From: Streptosporangiaceae bacterium
Lineage (GTDB): Bacteria > Actinomycetota > Actinomycetes > Streptosporangiales > Streptosporangiaceae
Reading direction: 5' to 3'
DNA length: 14,978 bases
Assembly (NCBI GenBank): GCA_030045215.1
Contig: JASIBJ010000331.1
Location: 1 to 14,978 of the forward strand
Shown piece after piece: positions 1 through 10,342 of the stretch. The notes below the pieces were generated by a model. The model saw nothing but the letters and a program-made list of their open reading frames with translations, was not told the origin of the DNA and made no database searches. Numbering within the stretch: the first letter of the stretch is position 1; each line of letters starts with the position of its first letter. Position numbers and translations under genes: made by a program.

Positions 1-1767
1 GCCCGGCCGTTCGACCTGGTGTCCACCCCGAGTATCTGCGAGCACTGTGCGGCCGGCTGCCGACAGCGCACTGATCACCGCCGGGGCGCGGTCACCAGGC
101 GCCTGGCCGGCGACGATCCTGAGGTCAACGAGGAGTGGAACTGCGACAAGGGCCGCTGGGCCTTCACCTATGACACCCAGCCCGACCGGCTGGTGTCGCC
201 GCTGGTTCGCGACGAGGCCGGGGTGCTGCAGCCGGCCTCGTGGCCGGAGGCGATCAACGTCGCGGCGCGCGGTCTGCTGGCGGCCAGAGGCCGGACCGGC
301 GTGCTGCCCGGCGGCCGGCTGACGGCCGAGGACGCCTACGGTTACGCCAAGTTCGCGCGGGTCGCCCTGGCGACCAACGACATCGACATGAGGGCGCGTC
401 CGGACTCAGCGGAGGAACTGGAGTTCATCTCCGATCACGTCGTCGGCAAGGTAGACGTCACCTACGCCGACCTCGAGCGCGCGCCGGCTGTCCTGCTGGC
501 CGGTTTCGAGCCTGAGGACGAGTGCCCGATCGTGTTCCTGCGGCTGCGCAAGGCGGTCCGCGGCGGCAAGACAACGGTGTACTCGCTTGCCGCCCTGGCC
601 AGCCCCGGTCTCACCAAGCTTTCTGGCGTGCTCCTGTCCACCGCGCCGGGCGCCGAGGCCGCTGCCCTGCAGGCGCTAGCCGCGATGGGCCGGTCGGATG
701 CGGCCGGCGGAGGCTCATCCTCGAAGGCCGGCGCCGCCCTGCGCCAGCCCAATGCCGTGATCCTTGCTGGCGAGCGGCTGGCCGAGGTGCCAGGCGCGCT
801 GTCCGCGGCCGCGGCGCTGGCCAGGCAGACCGGGGCCAGGCTCGCCTGGATCCCGCGCCGTGCGGGCGAGCGCGGCGCCATCGAAGCCGGCGCGCTGCCG
901 ACCCTGCTGCCGGGTGGGCGCCGCGTCGGCAACGCCGCGGCGGCGTCGGAACTGGCCCGCGCCTGGGGCGTCGGATCGCTGCCCGCCGACCCCGGCCACG
1001 GCACCACCGAGATCCTGGCCGCCGCGCGGCGGGGCGACCTCGAGGCTCTGATCATCGGCGGCGTCGACCCGGCGGACCTGCCGGACCCGGCGGCGGCGCT
1101 TGAAGCGATCGAGGCCACGAGATTCGTGGTCAGCCTTGAGCTGCGGGTGAGCGCGGTGACCGACAGGGCGGACGTCATCTTCCCGGTCGCCGCGGTGGCG
1201 GAGAAGCCCGGCACGTTCGTGAACTGGGAAGGCCGGGCGGGTTCGTTCGCCGCTGCGCTCCCGGTTCCGACGGTCAGGTCGGACCTCCACGTGCTGGCGG
1301 CGCTCGCCGACGAGATGGACGTGCACCTGGGCCTGCCCGATATCGACTCGGCCCGCCGAGAACTGGCGCTGCTGACGCGCTCCCCGGCACGCGCGCCGGG
1401 GGGTTCCGGGTCGTCCCTCAGGGCCAGCACAACTCAGCCGGTGGAGCCGGGTCCGGGCCGAGCCCTGCTGGCGACCTGGCATAATCTGCTCGACGCAGGC
1501 CGGATGCAGGCCGGAGATCCGAATCTGGCCGGCACGGCGCGCCCGGCCGTCGCGAAGATGTCGGCGGCGACTGCGTCCGAGGCCGGGACGGCCGACGGCG
1601 GCAAGGTGACCGTGGCCACCGCCCGCGGCGCGGTCACGGTTCCCGTGGAGATCGCCGAGATGCCCGACCGGGTCGTCTGGCTGCCGACCAACTCGGCCGG
1701 CACTGCCGTCCGGCTGGTGCTCGGCGCCGGTCACGGCAGCGAGGTGACGGTGAGGAGCGCGGAATGA
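1..1767 (+). CDS. nuoG: NADH-quinone oxidoreductase subunit G, 5'-truncated by window edge
   Basis: NuoG is the large Fe-S subunit of the complex I peripheral arm, passing electrons from the NADH module toward quinone. The frame is open from base 1, so the real start lies upstream; the GTG at 19 is internal. About 588 residues are visible. The missing N-terminus should be the roughly 220-residue [2Fe-2S]/[4Fe-4S] part, giving a normal total near 800. Bases 37-144 encode C-x2-C-x3-C-x27-C (CEHCAAGC ... NCDKGRW), the spacing of the off-pathway N7 [4Fe-4S] site known from E. coli and Thermus NuoG. After it comes the molybdopterin-oxidoreductase-like fold, including [20 protein letters not shown] (around residues 391-410, counting the GTG at 19 as residue 1). 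A Gly/Ser-rich linker (around 705-735) and an Ala/Gly-rich stretch (around 1390-1600) look like flexible inserts. The stop overlaps nuoH. Confidence 0.95.
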   Translation, partial: ARPFDLVSTPSICEHCAAGCRQRTDHRRGAVTRRLAGDDPEVNEEWNCDKGRWAFTYDTQPDRLVSPLVRDEAGVLQPASWPEAINVAARGLLAARGRTGVLPGGRLTAEDAYGYAKFARVALATNDIDMRARPDSAEELEFISDHVVGKVDVTYADLERAPAVLLAGFEPEDECPIVFLRLRKAVRGGKTTVYSLAALASPGLTKLSGVLLSTAPGAEAAALQALAAMGRSDAAGGGSSSKAGAALRQPNAVILAGERLAEVPGALSAAAALARQTGARLAWIPRRAGERGAIEAGALPTLLPGGRRVGNAAAASELARAWGVGSLPADPGHGTTEILAAARRGDLEALIIGGVDPADLPDPAAALEAIEATRFVVSLELRVSAVTDRADVIFPVAAVAEKPGTFVNWEGRAGSFAAALPVPTVRSDLHVLAALADEMDVHLGLPDIDSARRELALLTRSPARAPGGSGSSLRASTTQPVEPGPGRALLATWHNLLDAGRMQAGDPNLAGTARPAVAKMSAATASEAGTADGGKVTVATARGAVTVPVEIAEMPDRVVWLPTNSAGTAVRLVLGAGHGSEVTVRSAE

Positions 1768-3158
1768 TGGTCGTGGCTGCCACGTCACCCAGCAATGTCC
1801 CGACGCTGTCCAGCTTCGGTCATGACCCGTGGTGGATCATGCTCCTGAAAGTGCTGGTCGTCTTCGTCTTCCTGCTGATCACCGCGCTGTACACGATCTG
1901 GGCCGAACGGCGGATCATCGGCCGGATGCAGCAGCGGCCGGGCCCGAACCGGGCCGGCAAGTTCGGCTTGCTGCAGACCCTCATGGACGGCATCAAGCTG
2001 GCGTTTATGGAGGACATCGTCCCGCGCGGTGTCGACCGGATCCTGTTCTGGATCGCGCCCGCGGTCTCGGTCATCCCGGCGTTCATCGCGTTCTCGGTGA
2101 TCCCCTGGGGTCCGATCGTCTCGGTCTTCGGTCACCGGACGCCGCTGCAGCTCACCGACCTGCCCGTAGCCGTGCTGCTGGTGATCGCGATGAGCTCGCT
2201 GGGCGTGTATGGCATCGTGCTGGCCGGCTGGTCGGCGAACTCCCCGTACTCGCTGCTCGGCGGGCTCCGCTCGTCGGCTCAGGTGATCAGCTATGAGATC
2301 GCGATGAGCCTGGCCTTCGTCCCCGTGTTCTTGTTCGCGGGCTCATTGTCGACCTCGCAGATCGTCGCGTCGCAGATCCACGGCCCCGAGTTCCACTTGT
2401 TCGGAGTCATCTGGCACTGGCCATCCTGGTACGCGGTCCTGCTGCTCCCGTCGTTCCTGATCTACCTCGTGACGATGGTGGGCGAGACTAACCGGCTGCC
2501 ATTCGACCTGCCCGAGGGCGAGGGTGAGCTGGTCGGCGGCTACCACACCGAGTACTCGTCGCTGAAGTTCGCGATGACTCAGCTGGCCGAGTACGTCAAC
2601 ATGATCACTGTCTCGGCGCTGGCGACGACGCTGTTCCTCGGCGGCTGGCGCGCATTCTGGCCGCTGTCAGTCTGGCCGACGTTCGACAACGGCTGGTGGC
2701 CGCTCCTGTGGTTCCTGCTCAAGGTGTTCGGGTTCCTGTTCTTCTTCATCTGGCTGCGTGCCTCACTGCCGAGGATCCGCTACGACCAGCTGATGCGCCT
2801 GGGCTGGAAGGTGCTGATCCCGACCGCGCTCGGCTGGACGCTGCTCGTTGCGACGGCCAGGGTGTGGCGGCAGCAGGGCGGCAGCACGGCCGTGTACATC
2901 ATCTTCGGCCTGATCATGGCGGTCCTGTTGCTGCTGCTGCTGCGCTGGGACACCGCAGCCCAGCGGGCCGAACGGGAGGCGGCGCAAGCCGCTGAGCCAG
3001 AACCAGAGGAAGCTCAGGGAGCCGAGCCGCCGACACGCCCCTCGTTCCCAACCCCGCCACTGGATCTACCGCACTACCACGGCATCGGCGTACAGGACGA
3101 GTCGCAGGCGGTGCTGGCCGGGACCGGCGTGGACGACAGCACGGCAAAGGAGGTCTGA
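1764..3158 (+). CDS. nuoH: NADH-quinone oxidoreductase subunit H
   Basis: NuoH is the membrane subunit that joins the peripheral arm to the membrane arm and forms most of the quinone chamber. The 464-residue product has TM1 (about 24-46) followed by the conserved segment [19 protein letters not shown] (47-65). Further on are the SYEIAMS helix (176-182) and the signature [20 protein letters not shown] (240-259), followed by [12 protein letters not shown]; the acidic residues here belong to the proposed quinone-linked proton path. The start ATG overlaps the nuoG stop (ATGA); a second ATG at 1767 is possible. GAGGAG at 1752-1757 serves either. After the last helix (ends about 400) there is a Glu/Pro/Ala-rich hydrophilic tail of about 65 residues that E. 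coli NuoH lacks. The gene is coupled to nuoI, whose ribosome site lies in its last codons. Confidence 0.97.
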   Translation: MMVVAATSPSNVPTLSSFGHDPWWIMLLKVLVVFVFLLITALYTIWAERRIIGRMQQRPGPNRAGKFGLLQTLMDGIKLAFMEDIVPRGVDRILFWIAPAVSVIPAFIAFSVIPWGPIVSVFGHRTPLQLTDLPVAVLLVIAMSSLGVYGIVLAGWSANSPYSLLGGLRSSAQVISYEIAMSLAFVPVFLFAGSLSTSQIVASQIHGPEFHLFGVIWHWPSWYAVLLLPSFLIYLVTMVGETNRLPFDLPEGEGELVGGYHTEYSSLKFAMTQLAEYVNMITVSALATTLFLGGWRAFWPLSVWPTFDNGWWPLLWFLLKVFGFLFFFIWLRASLPRIRYDQLMRLGWKVLIPTALGWTLLVATARVWRQQGGSTAVYIIFGLIMAVLLLLLLRWDTAAQRAEREAAQAAEPEPEEAQGAEPPTRPSFPTPPLDLPHYHGIGVQDESQAVLAGTGVDDSTAKEV

Positions 3159-3159
3159 A

Positions 3160-3732
3160 GTGGCTGACTTCCTCGATTCCATCAAGGGTTTCGGCGTCAC
3201 CTTCCGGCAGATGTTCAACAAGGTCGACACCGTCCAGTATCCAGAGGAGAAGCGGCCCACGGCGCCCCGGTTCCACGGCCGCCACCAGCTCAACCGGTGG
3301 CCGGACGGGCTGGAAAAGTGCATCGGCTGCGAGCTCTGCGCGTGGGCCTGCCCGGCCGACGCCATCTACGTGGAGGGCGCGGACAACACCGAGGAAGAGC
3401 GGTACTCGCCGGGCGAGCGCTACGGTCGCGTCTACCAGATCAACTATCTGCGCTGCATCTTGTGCGGGCTGTGCATCGAGGCCTGCCCGACCAGGGCGCT
3501 GACCATGACCAACGAGTACGAGCTGGCCGATGACAGCCGGGAGAGCCTGATCTGGACCAAGGAGCAGCTGGTCGCCCCGCTCCAGCCGGGGATGGAGGCG
3601 CCGCCGCACCCGATGCGCCTGGGCGACACCGAGGAGGAGTATTACGCGCTCGGTGCCAAGCTGGCAGCCAGTCAGCAGGGCGACTCCGCGCATGGTTCGC
3701 CGGGCGAGGGCTCGCGGGGAGGCACGCAATGA
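3160..3732 (+). CDS. nuoI: NADH-quinone oxidoreductase subunit I
   Basis: NuoI is the ferredoxin-like subunit carrying clusters N6a and N6b, which relay electrons from NuoG to N2 beside the quinone site. In 190 residues there are two C-x2-C-x2-C-x3-C-P motifs: [12 protein letters not shown] (Cys 54, 57, 60, 64) and [12 protein letters not shown] (Cys 99, 102, 105, 109). The N-terminal amphipathic segment (1-20) would lie on the membrane arm. The last 30 residues or so are low-complexity Gly/Ser. The GTG start is chosen because a perfect AAAGGAGGT (3146-3154) lies five bases upstream and the nuoH stop is one base away. The stop overlaps the nuoJ start in ATGA. Confidence 0.97.
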   Translation: MADFLDSIKGFGVTFRQMFNKVDTVQYPEEKRPTAPRFHGRHQLNRWPDGLEKCIGCELCAWACPADAIYVEGADNTEEERYSPGERYGRVYQINYLRCILCGLCIEACPTRALTMTNEYELADDSRESLIWTKEQLVAPLQPGMEAPPHPMRLGDTEEEYYALGAKLAASQQGDSAHGSPGEGSRGGTQ

Positions 3733-4559
3733 GCCATCACATGCTGCTAGCCGGGCCGGCCGCGGAGACCACGAAGCTCCTCGCCTACTGGGTGCTGGCA
3801 ATCATCTCGGTATCATCGGCGCTCGGCATGATCTTGGCCCGCAAGGCGGTGCACTGCGCCATGATGCTCGCGCTGGTGATGCTCTCGCTTGCCGTGATGT
3901 ACGTGATGCTGGGCGCGCCGTTCCTCGCGTTCGTTCAGGTCATCGTCTACACCGGTGCCGTTCTGATGCTCTTCCTGTTCGTGCTCATGATCGTCGGCAT
4001 CAGCGCCGCGGACTCGATCATCGAGACGATCAGGGGCCAGCGGCTATGGGCCGCCGTCGGCGGCATCGCGCTGCTGGTGCTGCTGGCCCTGGTGGTCGGG
4101 AACGCGGCGATCGGCTCCTCGCCGCCCGCTACCGCGAAGTTCGGCAACGGCAACCTCAACGCCCTGGCCGCGCTGCTCTTCACCAAGTACGTGTTCCCGT
4201 TCGAGCTCACCAGCGCCCTGCTGATCACCGCAGCCCTGGGCGCGATGGTGCTGGCACACCGGGAACGGACCACCCCCAAGCCAACTCAGCGTGAATTGGC
4301 GGCGCGGCGGATCGCCAGCGGCCGGCCGACGCCGTTGCCCGGCCCCGGTACCTACGCCCAGCACAATGCCGTCGATATGCCGGCGCTGCTGCCCGACGGA
4401 ACGCAGTCCAGCCTCTCGGTCAGCCCGGTCCTGACCGGACCGACGCCGGATGTCTCCGAATATCCCGAGGGCCTGCCCGAGGGCAGTTCCGAGTCGGAGC
4501 CGGCCCGGACGGCGGGCCCAGCGGGCCCGGCCAGCCAGGAAGCAGGTGACCAGTGGTAA
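3729..4559 (+). CDS. nuoJ: NADH-quinone oxidoreductase subunit J
   Basis: NuoJ is a membrane subunit next to NuoH and NuoK whose third helix changes shape during coupling. The 276-residue product shows about five hydrophobic segments (around 17-36, 43-62, 67-90, 107-127 and 158-177). TM3 holds [20 protein letters not shown] with Tyr74 in the family-typical place. From about residue 180 the protein is a hydrophilic, Pro/Ser/Glu-rich cytoplasmic tail of nearly 100 residues, absent from the 184-residue E. coli protein; long NuoJ tails are also found in other actinobacteria. The start overlaps the nuoI stop (ATGA), with GGGGAGG (3716-3722) six bases before it. The 3' end overlaps nuoK by seven bases. 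Confidence 0.95.
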   Translation: MSHHMLLAGPAAETTKLLAYWVLAIISVSSALGMILARKAVHCAMMLALVMLSLAVMYVMLGAPFLAFVQVIVYTGAVLMLFLFVLMIVGISAADSIIETIRGQRLWAAVGGIALLVLLALVVGNAAIGSSPPATAKFGNGNLNALAALLFTKYVFPFELTSALLITAALGAMVLAHRERTTPKPTQRELAARRIASGRPTPLPGPGTYAQHNAVDMPALLPDGTQSSLSVSPVLTGPTPDVSEYPEGLPEGSSESEPARTAGPAGPASQEAGDQW

Positions 4560-4855
4560 GCCCGGCCCATTTCATCGCGGTCTCAGTGATCTTGTTCATC
4601 ATCGGCGCCGTCGGCGTGCTGGTGCGCAAGAACGCGATCGTCATCTTCATGTGCGTCGAGCTCATGCTCAACGCCGCCAACCTCGCCTTCGTCACGTTCG
4701 CGCGCATGCATAACGGGCTCGACGGGCAGCTGATCGCCTTCTTCGTGATGGTGGTGGCCGCCGCCGAAGTTGTCGTCGGGCTGGCCATCCTGACCTCGAT
4801 CTTCCGCGCCCGCAGGTCGGCGTCGGTGGACGACGCCAGCCTGATGAAGTACTGA
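4553..4855 (+). CDS. nuoK: NADH-quinone oxidoreductase subunit K
   Basis: NuoK is a small three-helix subunit, related to MrpC of Na+/H+ antiporters, that forms a proton channel with NuoJ. Its 100 residues match the usual length. The two functionally essential membrane glutamates stand at the E. coli positions: Glu36 (in [11 protein letters not shown]) and Glu72 (in [11 protein letters not shown]). The GTG start lies seven bases before the end of nuoJ. The ribosome site is weak: AGGTGA (4544-4549) is close and AGGA (4537-4540) is 12 bases away, so translation probably depends on ribosomes finishing nuoJ. NuoL follows after 12 bases. Confidence 0.96.
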   Translation: MVSPAHFIAVSVILFIIGAVGVLVRKNAIVIFMCVELMLNAANLAFVTFARMHNGLDGQLIAFFVMVVAAAEVVVGLAILTSIFRARRSASVDDASLMKY

Positions 4856-4867
4856 CGGAAGGACGCA

Positions 4868-6865
<1,998 letters not shown>

Positions 6866-6887
6866 AGCTGGTGAGGCTGCGGAACTG

Positions 6888-8588
6888 ATGAGCAATTTCC
6901 CCTGGCTGACGGTAGCGGGCGCGATCCCGCTCGTTGGCGCTGTCGTCATCGGCATGACGCCTGGCCGGTCGGCACCGGGCAGCGCGGCCGACCGCCGCGC
7001 CCGTGACCTGCTGGTCAAGCGGATAGCCCTGGTGACCTCCCTCGTGACCCTGGGGATCGTCAGCGCCATGGCGGCCCAGTACAACACCGGCGGCCCGCGG
7101 TTCCAGTTCACCCAGACCTACCAGTGGATCCCGCAGTTCGGCGTGCACTACGCGGTCGGCGTAGACGGCATCGCGCTCGTGCTCATCCTCATGTCCGTCG
7201 TGCTGATGCCGGTCGTCGTGCTGGCGTCCTGGAACGACGTCGAGGGCCAGTCAAACCCGGCCGGCGAGCCGCCGGCCCGGCGCAGCGTGAAGTCGTATTT
7301 CTCGATGATGCTGGTGCTCGAGACGATGATGATCGGCGTCTTCGCCGCCACCGACGTCTTCCTGTTCTACGTGTTCTTCGAGGCCATGCTGATCCCGATG
7401 TACTTCATGATCGGCAGCTTCGGCGTCGGCCAGCGGCAGTACGCGGCGGTCAAGTTCCTGCTGTACAGCCTGCTCGGCGGCCTGCTCATGCTCGTCGCGG
7501 TGATCGCCCTGTACGTGTACTCCACGCACGGCGGGCACCAGGGAACGTTCCTGTTCACCCAGCTCAGCCACCTGAGCCTGAGCCCGACCGTGCAGAAGTG
7601 GCTGTTCCTCGGCTTCTTCATCGCGTTCGCGATCAAGGCGCCGCTGTGGCCGTTCCACACCTGGCTGCCCGATGCCGCCACGGCGGCCCAGCCAGGTGCC
7701 GCTGTCTTGCTAGTCGGCGTGCTCGACAAGGTCGGCACGTTCGGCATGCTCAGGTACTGCCTGGACCTGTTCCCGTCGGGCGCGCACTACTTCACCCCGC
7801 TGATCATCGTGCTGTCGGTGATCGGCGTGCTCTACGGCGCGGTGGTGGCTATCGGCCAGCGGGACATCAAGCGGCTGATCGCCTACACCTCGGTCTCGCA
7901 CATGGGCCTGATCACGCTGGGCATCTTCGTGATGACCAGCCAGGGCCAGACCGGCGCCACGCTGTACATGGTCAACCACGGGTTCGCTACGGGCGCGCTG
8001 TTCATCATCGCCGGGTTCATGGTCTCCCGGCGCCGGTCGCAGCTGATCTCGGACTACGGCGGGGTGCAGACGGTGGCCCCGATCCTGGCCGGCACGTTCC
8101 TCATCGCGGGCCTGGCCAGCCTCGCGCTGCCCGGGCTATCCACGTTCGTCAGCGAGTTCCTCGTCCTCGTCGGCACCTTCACCCGGTACGAGGCGGCGGC
8201 GATCCTGGCCACCGCCGGCATCATCCTCGCGGCCATCTACATCCTGTGGATGTACCAGCGGACCATGACCGGCCCGGTCCGGGAGGAGGTCGCCACGATG
8301 CCGGACCTCAAGGGCCGGGAGCTCTGGGCCGTGGCGCCGCTGATCGCCCTGATCATCGTGCTCGGGGTTTACCCCAAGCCGATCATCGAGATCATCAACC
8401 CGGCGGTGACCAAGACCCTCGTCCAGGCGCACTCGACCAACCCGGTGCCGCCGCATCCGGCCCCGGCCGCGGCGACCGCCGGTACGACCGCCGACCTGCA
8501 CCACCACGCCCGGGCCGGTCATGTGGTCCAGGCGCAGGCCGCCTCGAAGCGGGTCCACGTAATCTTGAGGCAAAGGAGCTCGGCGTGA
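6888..8588 (+). CDS. nuoM: NADH-quinone oxidoreductase subunit M
   Basis: NuoM is the middle antiporter-like proton pump of complex I. The 566-residue product has YVFFEAMLIPMYFMIG (Glu165, equivalent to E. coli Glu144) and KAPLWPFHTWLPDAATAAQP (Lys250, TM7). Lys281 lies in VGVLDKVGTFGMLRYC (TM8) and Glu423 in STFVSEFLVLVGTF (TM12), so the charged axis is complete. The form of the TM8 region (DKVGTFGMLRYC rather than LKMGTYG) is typical of actinobacterial NuoM. The last 60 residues are a His/Ala-rich hydrophilic tail. The ATG lies 22 bases after the nuoL stop, behind GGTGAGG (6870-6876), which is part of a short direct repeat. The stop overlaps nuoN in GTGA. Confidence 0.96.
   Translation: MSNFPWLTVAGAIPLVGAVVIGMTPGRSAPGSAADRRARDLLVKRIALVTSLVTLGIVSAMAAQYNTGGPRFQFTQTYQWIPQFGVHYAVGVDGIALVLILMSVVLMPVVVLASWNDVEGQSNPAGEPPARRSVKSYFSMMLVLETMMIGVFAATDVFLFYVFFEAMLIPMYFMIGSFGVGQRQYAAVKFLLYSLLGGLLMLVAVIALYVYSTHGGHQGTFLFTQLSHLSLSPTVQKWLFLGFFIAFAIKAPLWPFHTWLPDAATAAQPGAAVLLVGVLDKVGTFGMLRYCLDLFPSGAHYFTPLIIVLSVIGVLYGAVVAIGQRDIKRLIAYTSVSHMGLITLGIFVMTSQGQTGATLYMVNHGFATGALFIIAGFMVSRRRSQLISDYGGVQTVAPILAGTFLIAGLASLALPGLSTFVSEFLVLVGTFTRYEAAAILATAGIILAAIYILWMYQRTMTGPVREEVATMPDLKGRELWAVAPLIALIIVLGVYPKPIIEIINPAVTKTLVQAHSTNPVPPHPAPAAATAGTTADLHHHARAGHVVQAQAASKRVHVILRQRSSA
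8572..8578 (+). promoter_or_regulatory. nuoN ribosome binding site
   Basis: AAAGGAG six bases before the GTG at 8585. It decides the nuoN start, because the open frame extends far upstream over nuoM without any comparable site. Confidence 0.8.
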
Positions 8589-10168
8589 CCGGGTCACTTG
8601 CGTCCGCGTCGACAATCGCCGCGCCGCCCTTCGAGTGGGGTCTGCTCTCCCCGGTGCTGCTGGTGTTCGCGGCGGCGATCGCCGGGGTGCTGGTCGAGGC
8701 GTTCGCTCCCAGGACGCTGCGGCGGACCATGCACATCGCGCTCTCGCTCGGCGGCCTGGCCGGCGCGTTCGTGCTGGCCGTATGGCTGGGCGCGACGAAC
8801 TCCAACTTCTCCGACCACAGGCCAGGCACGGTGATCGCGGTCGGGACGGTTGGCGTGGACCGCCCCACCTTGTTCATCCAGGCGACGATCCTGGTCCTGG
8901 CGTTCGTGAGCGTGCTGCTCATCGCTGAGTCCTCGCACGAGGTGAGCGCGTTCACCCCGCAGGCGGCGGCCGTCCCCGGCAGCGCCGAGGAGCGCGAGGG
9001 CCTGCTCGCCGGGCTGTCGCACACCGAGGTCTACCCGCTCACGCTGTTCGCGGTCGGCGGCATGCTGCTGTTCCCCGCCGCCAACGATCTGCTGACGATG
9101 TTCATCGCGCTCGAAGTGCTCTCGCTGCCGCTGTACCTGATGTGCGCGCTGGCCCGCCGGCGCAGGCTGCTGTCCCAGGAAGCGGCGATGAAGTACTTCC
9201 TGCTCGGCGCGTTCTCGTCGGCGTTTTTCCTGTTCGGCGTGGCCATGCTGTACGGCTACGCGGGCTCGGTCCAGCTGGCCGCGATCGCGACGGCCGCGCA
9301 GTCGGGTACCGCGTCCTCCACGCTGCTGTACGCCGGCATCGCGCTGGTCGGGATCGGGCTGCTGTTTAAGATCGGAGCGGTTCCGTTCCAGGCGTGGAAG
9401 CCCGACGTATACCAGGGAGCACCCACGCCGATAACCGCGCTGATGGCATCCTGCACGCTGGTCTCAGCGTTCGGGGCGCTGTTTCGCGTCTTCTACGTGG
9501 CCTTCGGCCAGCTCGCCTGGGACTGGCGCCCGGCCATGTGGGTCGTGGCCATCCTGACGATGCTGGTCGGCTCGGTCATCGCGATAACCCAGCGCGACGT
9601 CAAGCGACTGCTCGCCTATTCATCGATCGCCCAGGCCGGTTACATCCTGACCGGCCTCATCGCGGCGAACACCGCCGGGCTGTCCGGCAGCATGTTCTAC
9701 CTGTTCGCCTACGGGTTCGCGACAGTCGGCGCGTTCGCCATAGTCACGCTCGTCCGCGACCCGGCCGGAGAAGCTAACCATCTTTCGAGCTGGGCCGGTC
9801 TCGGCAAGCGCTCCCCGCTGGTCGCGGGCCTGTTCGCGCTGTTCCTGATCGCGTTCGCCGGCATTCCGCTGACGAGCGGCTTCAGCGGCAAGTTCGCCGT
9901 GTTCCGGGCGGCGATCGAGGGTGGCGCGCTACCACTCGTCGTCATCGGAGTGCTGAGCAGCGCGATCCTGGCGTTCCCTTATGTGCGCGTGATCGTGCTG
10001 ATGTTCTTCAGCGAGCCGGCCGCCGAAGGACCGGTGGTGGTCAGGCCAAGCGCCTACACCGGCGTAGCGGTGGCGCTCGGGGCCGCAGTCACGGTCGTGC
10101 TCGGCATCATCCCCCAGCCATTGCTCAGTCTCGCCAATCATGCTGCCACTCAGTTGTTCGTCCGGTAA
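8585..10168 (+). CDS. nuoN: NADH-quinone oxidoreductase subunit N
   Basis: NuoN is the antiporter-like proton pump nearest NuoK. The 527-residue product has FIALEVLSLPLYLM (Glu177, like E. coli Glu133), AMKYFLLGAF (Lys203, like Lys158), FKIGAVPFQAW (Lys262, like Lys217) and SGFSGKFAVF (Lys436, like Lys395). The TM8 lysine (E. coli Lys247) is replaced by Leu292 in ASCTLVSAFG, and the usual WTPDVYQG reads WKPDVYQG (Lys272). The start is GTG 8585: it overlaps the nuoM stop (GTGA), has AAAGGAG (8572-8578) six bases before it, and leaves about 20 residues before TM1. The frame stays open upstream to 7124, but that stretch is an out-of-frame reading of nuoM. This is the last nuo gene. Confidence 0.95.
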   Translation: MTGSLASASTIAAPPFEWGLLSPVLLVFAAAIAGVLVEAFAPRTLRRTMHIALSLGGLAGAFVLAVWLGATNSNFSDHRPGTVIAVGTVGVDRPTLFIQATILVLAFVSVLLIAESSHEVSAFTPQAAAVPGSAEEREGLLAGLSHTEVYPLTLFAVGGMLLFPAANDLLTMFIALEVLSLPLYLMCALARRRRLLSQEAAMKYFLLGAFSSAFFLFGVAMLYGYAGSVQLAAIATAAQSGTASSTLLYAGIALVGIGLLFKIGAVPFQAWKPDVYQGAPTPITALMASCTLVSAFGALFRVFYVAFGQLAWDWRPAMWVVAILTMLVGSVIAITQRDVKRLLAYSSIAQAGYILTGLIAANTAGLSGSMFYLFAYGFATVGAFAIVTLVRDPAGEANHLSSWAGLGKRSPLVAGLFALFLIAFAGIPLTSGFSGKFAVFRAAIEGGALPLVVIGVLSSAILAFPYVRVIVLMFFSEPAAEGPVVVRPSAYTGVAVALGAAVTVVLGIIPQPLLSLANHAATQLFVR

Positions 10169-10179
10169 GCGACACGACG

Positions 10180-10209
10180 GTGGCATGCCGGCCACGAACT
10201 GTACCGTGG
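10180..10209 (+). terminator. Overlapping hairpins after nuoN, possible operon terminator
   Basis: Starting 12 bases after the nuoN stop, GTGGC (10180-10184) can pair with GCCAC (10191-10195), or CCACG (10192-10196) can pair with CGTGG (10205-10209). The two stems share the middle segment and exclude each other. There is no U-tract, as is common in high-G+C actinomycetes. The 174-base gap 10169-10342 holds no credible gene. It also holds GGCTA/TAGCC (10276-10290), a perfect 5-bp inverted repeat with a 5-base loop. Confidence 0.35.
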
Positions 10210-10342
10210 GCTGCGGCTCGCGCGCGAAAGACGAACGAGACTGGCTTTACCTGCGGGTGCGAATATCTTGGGGACGGCTAGACGATAGCCTCGGTTACAA
10301 CTGGTTCTCCGGGCAGCCGGCGAGCCTCTGAGGGGACGCCAC

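Noticed and set aside
462..1430. A long reverse-strand open frame inside nuoG.
   Set aside because: Ser/Ala/Arg-rich shadow of a high-G+C gene; no family motifs, and nuoG is clearly coding on the other strand. The same holds for 715-1788.
2914..3801. A 295-residue reverse-strand open frame across nuoH-nuoI-nuoJ.
   Set aside because: It spans three conserved forward genes and has low-complexity Arg/Pro/Ala composition.
7124..8584. A long open frame over nuoM, continuous with nuoN, that would give a 1014-residue protein.
   Set aside because: The translation is Arg/Pro/Gly-rich and out of frame with the well-conserved nuoM. The GTG at 8585 with its own ribosome site and GTGA overlap is the natural nuoN start.
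10140..10331. A 63-residue forward open frame overlapping the end of nuoN.
   Set aside because: No conserved features, a weak start inside nuoN, and it fills the region that holds the hairpins before the next gene.
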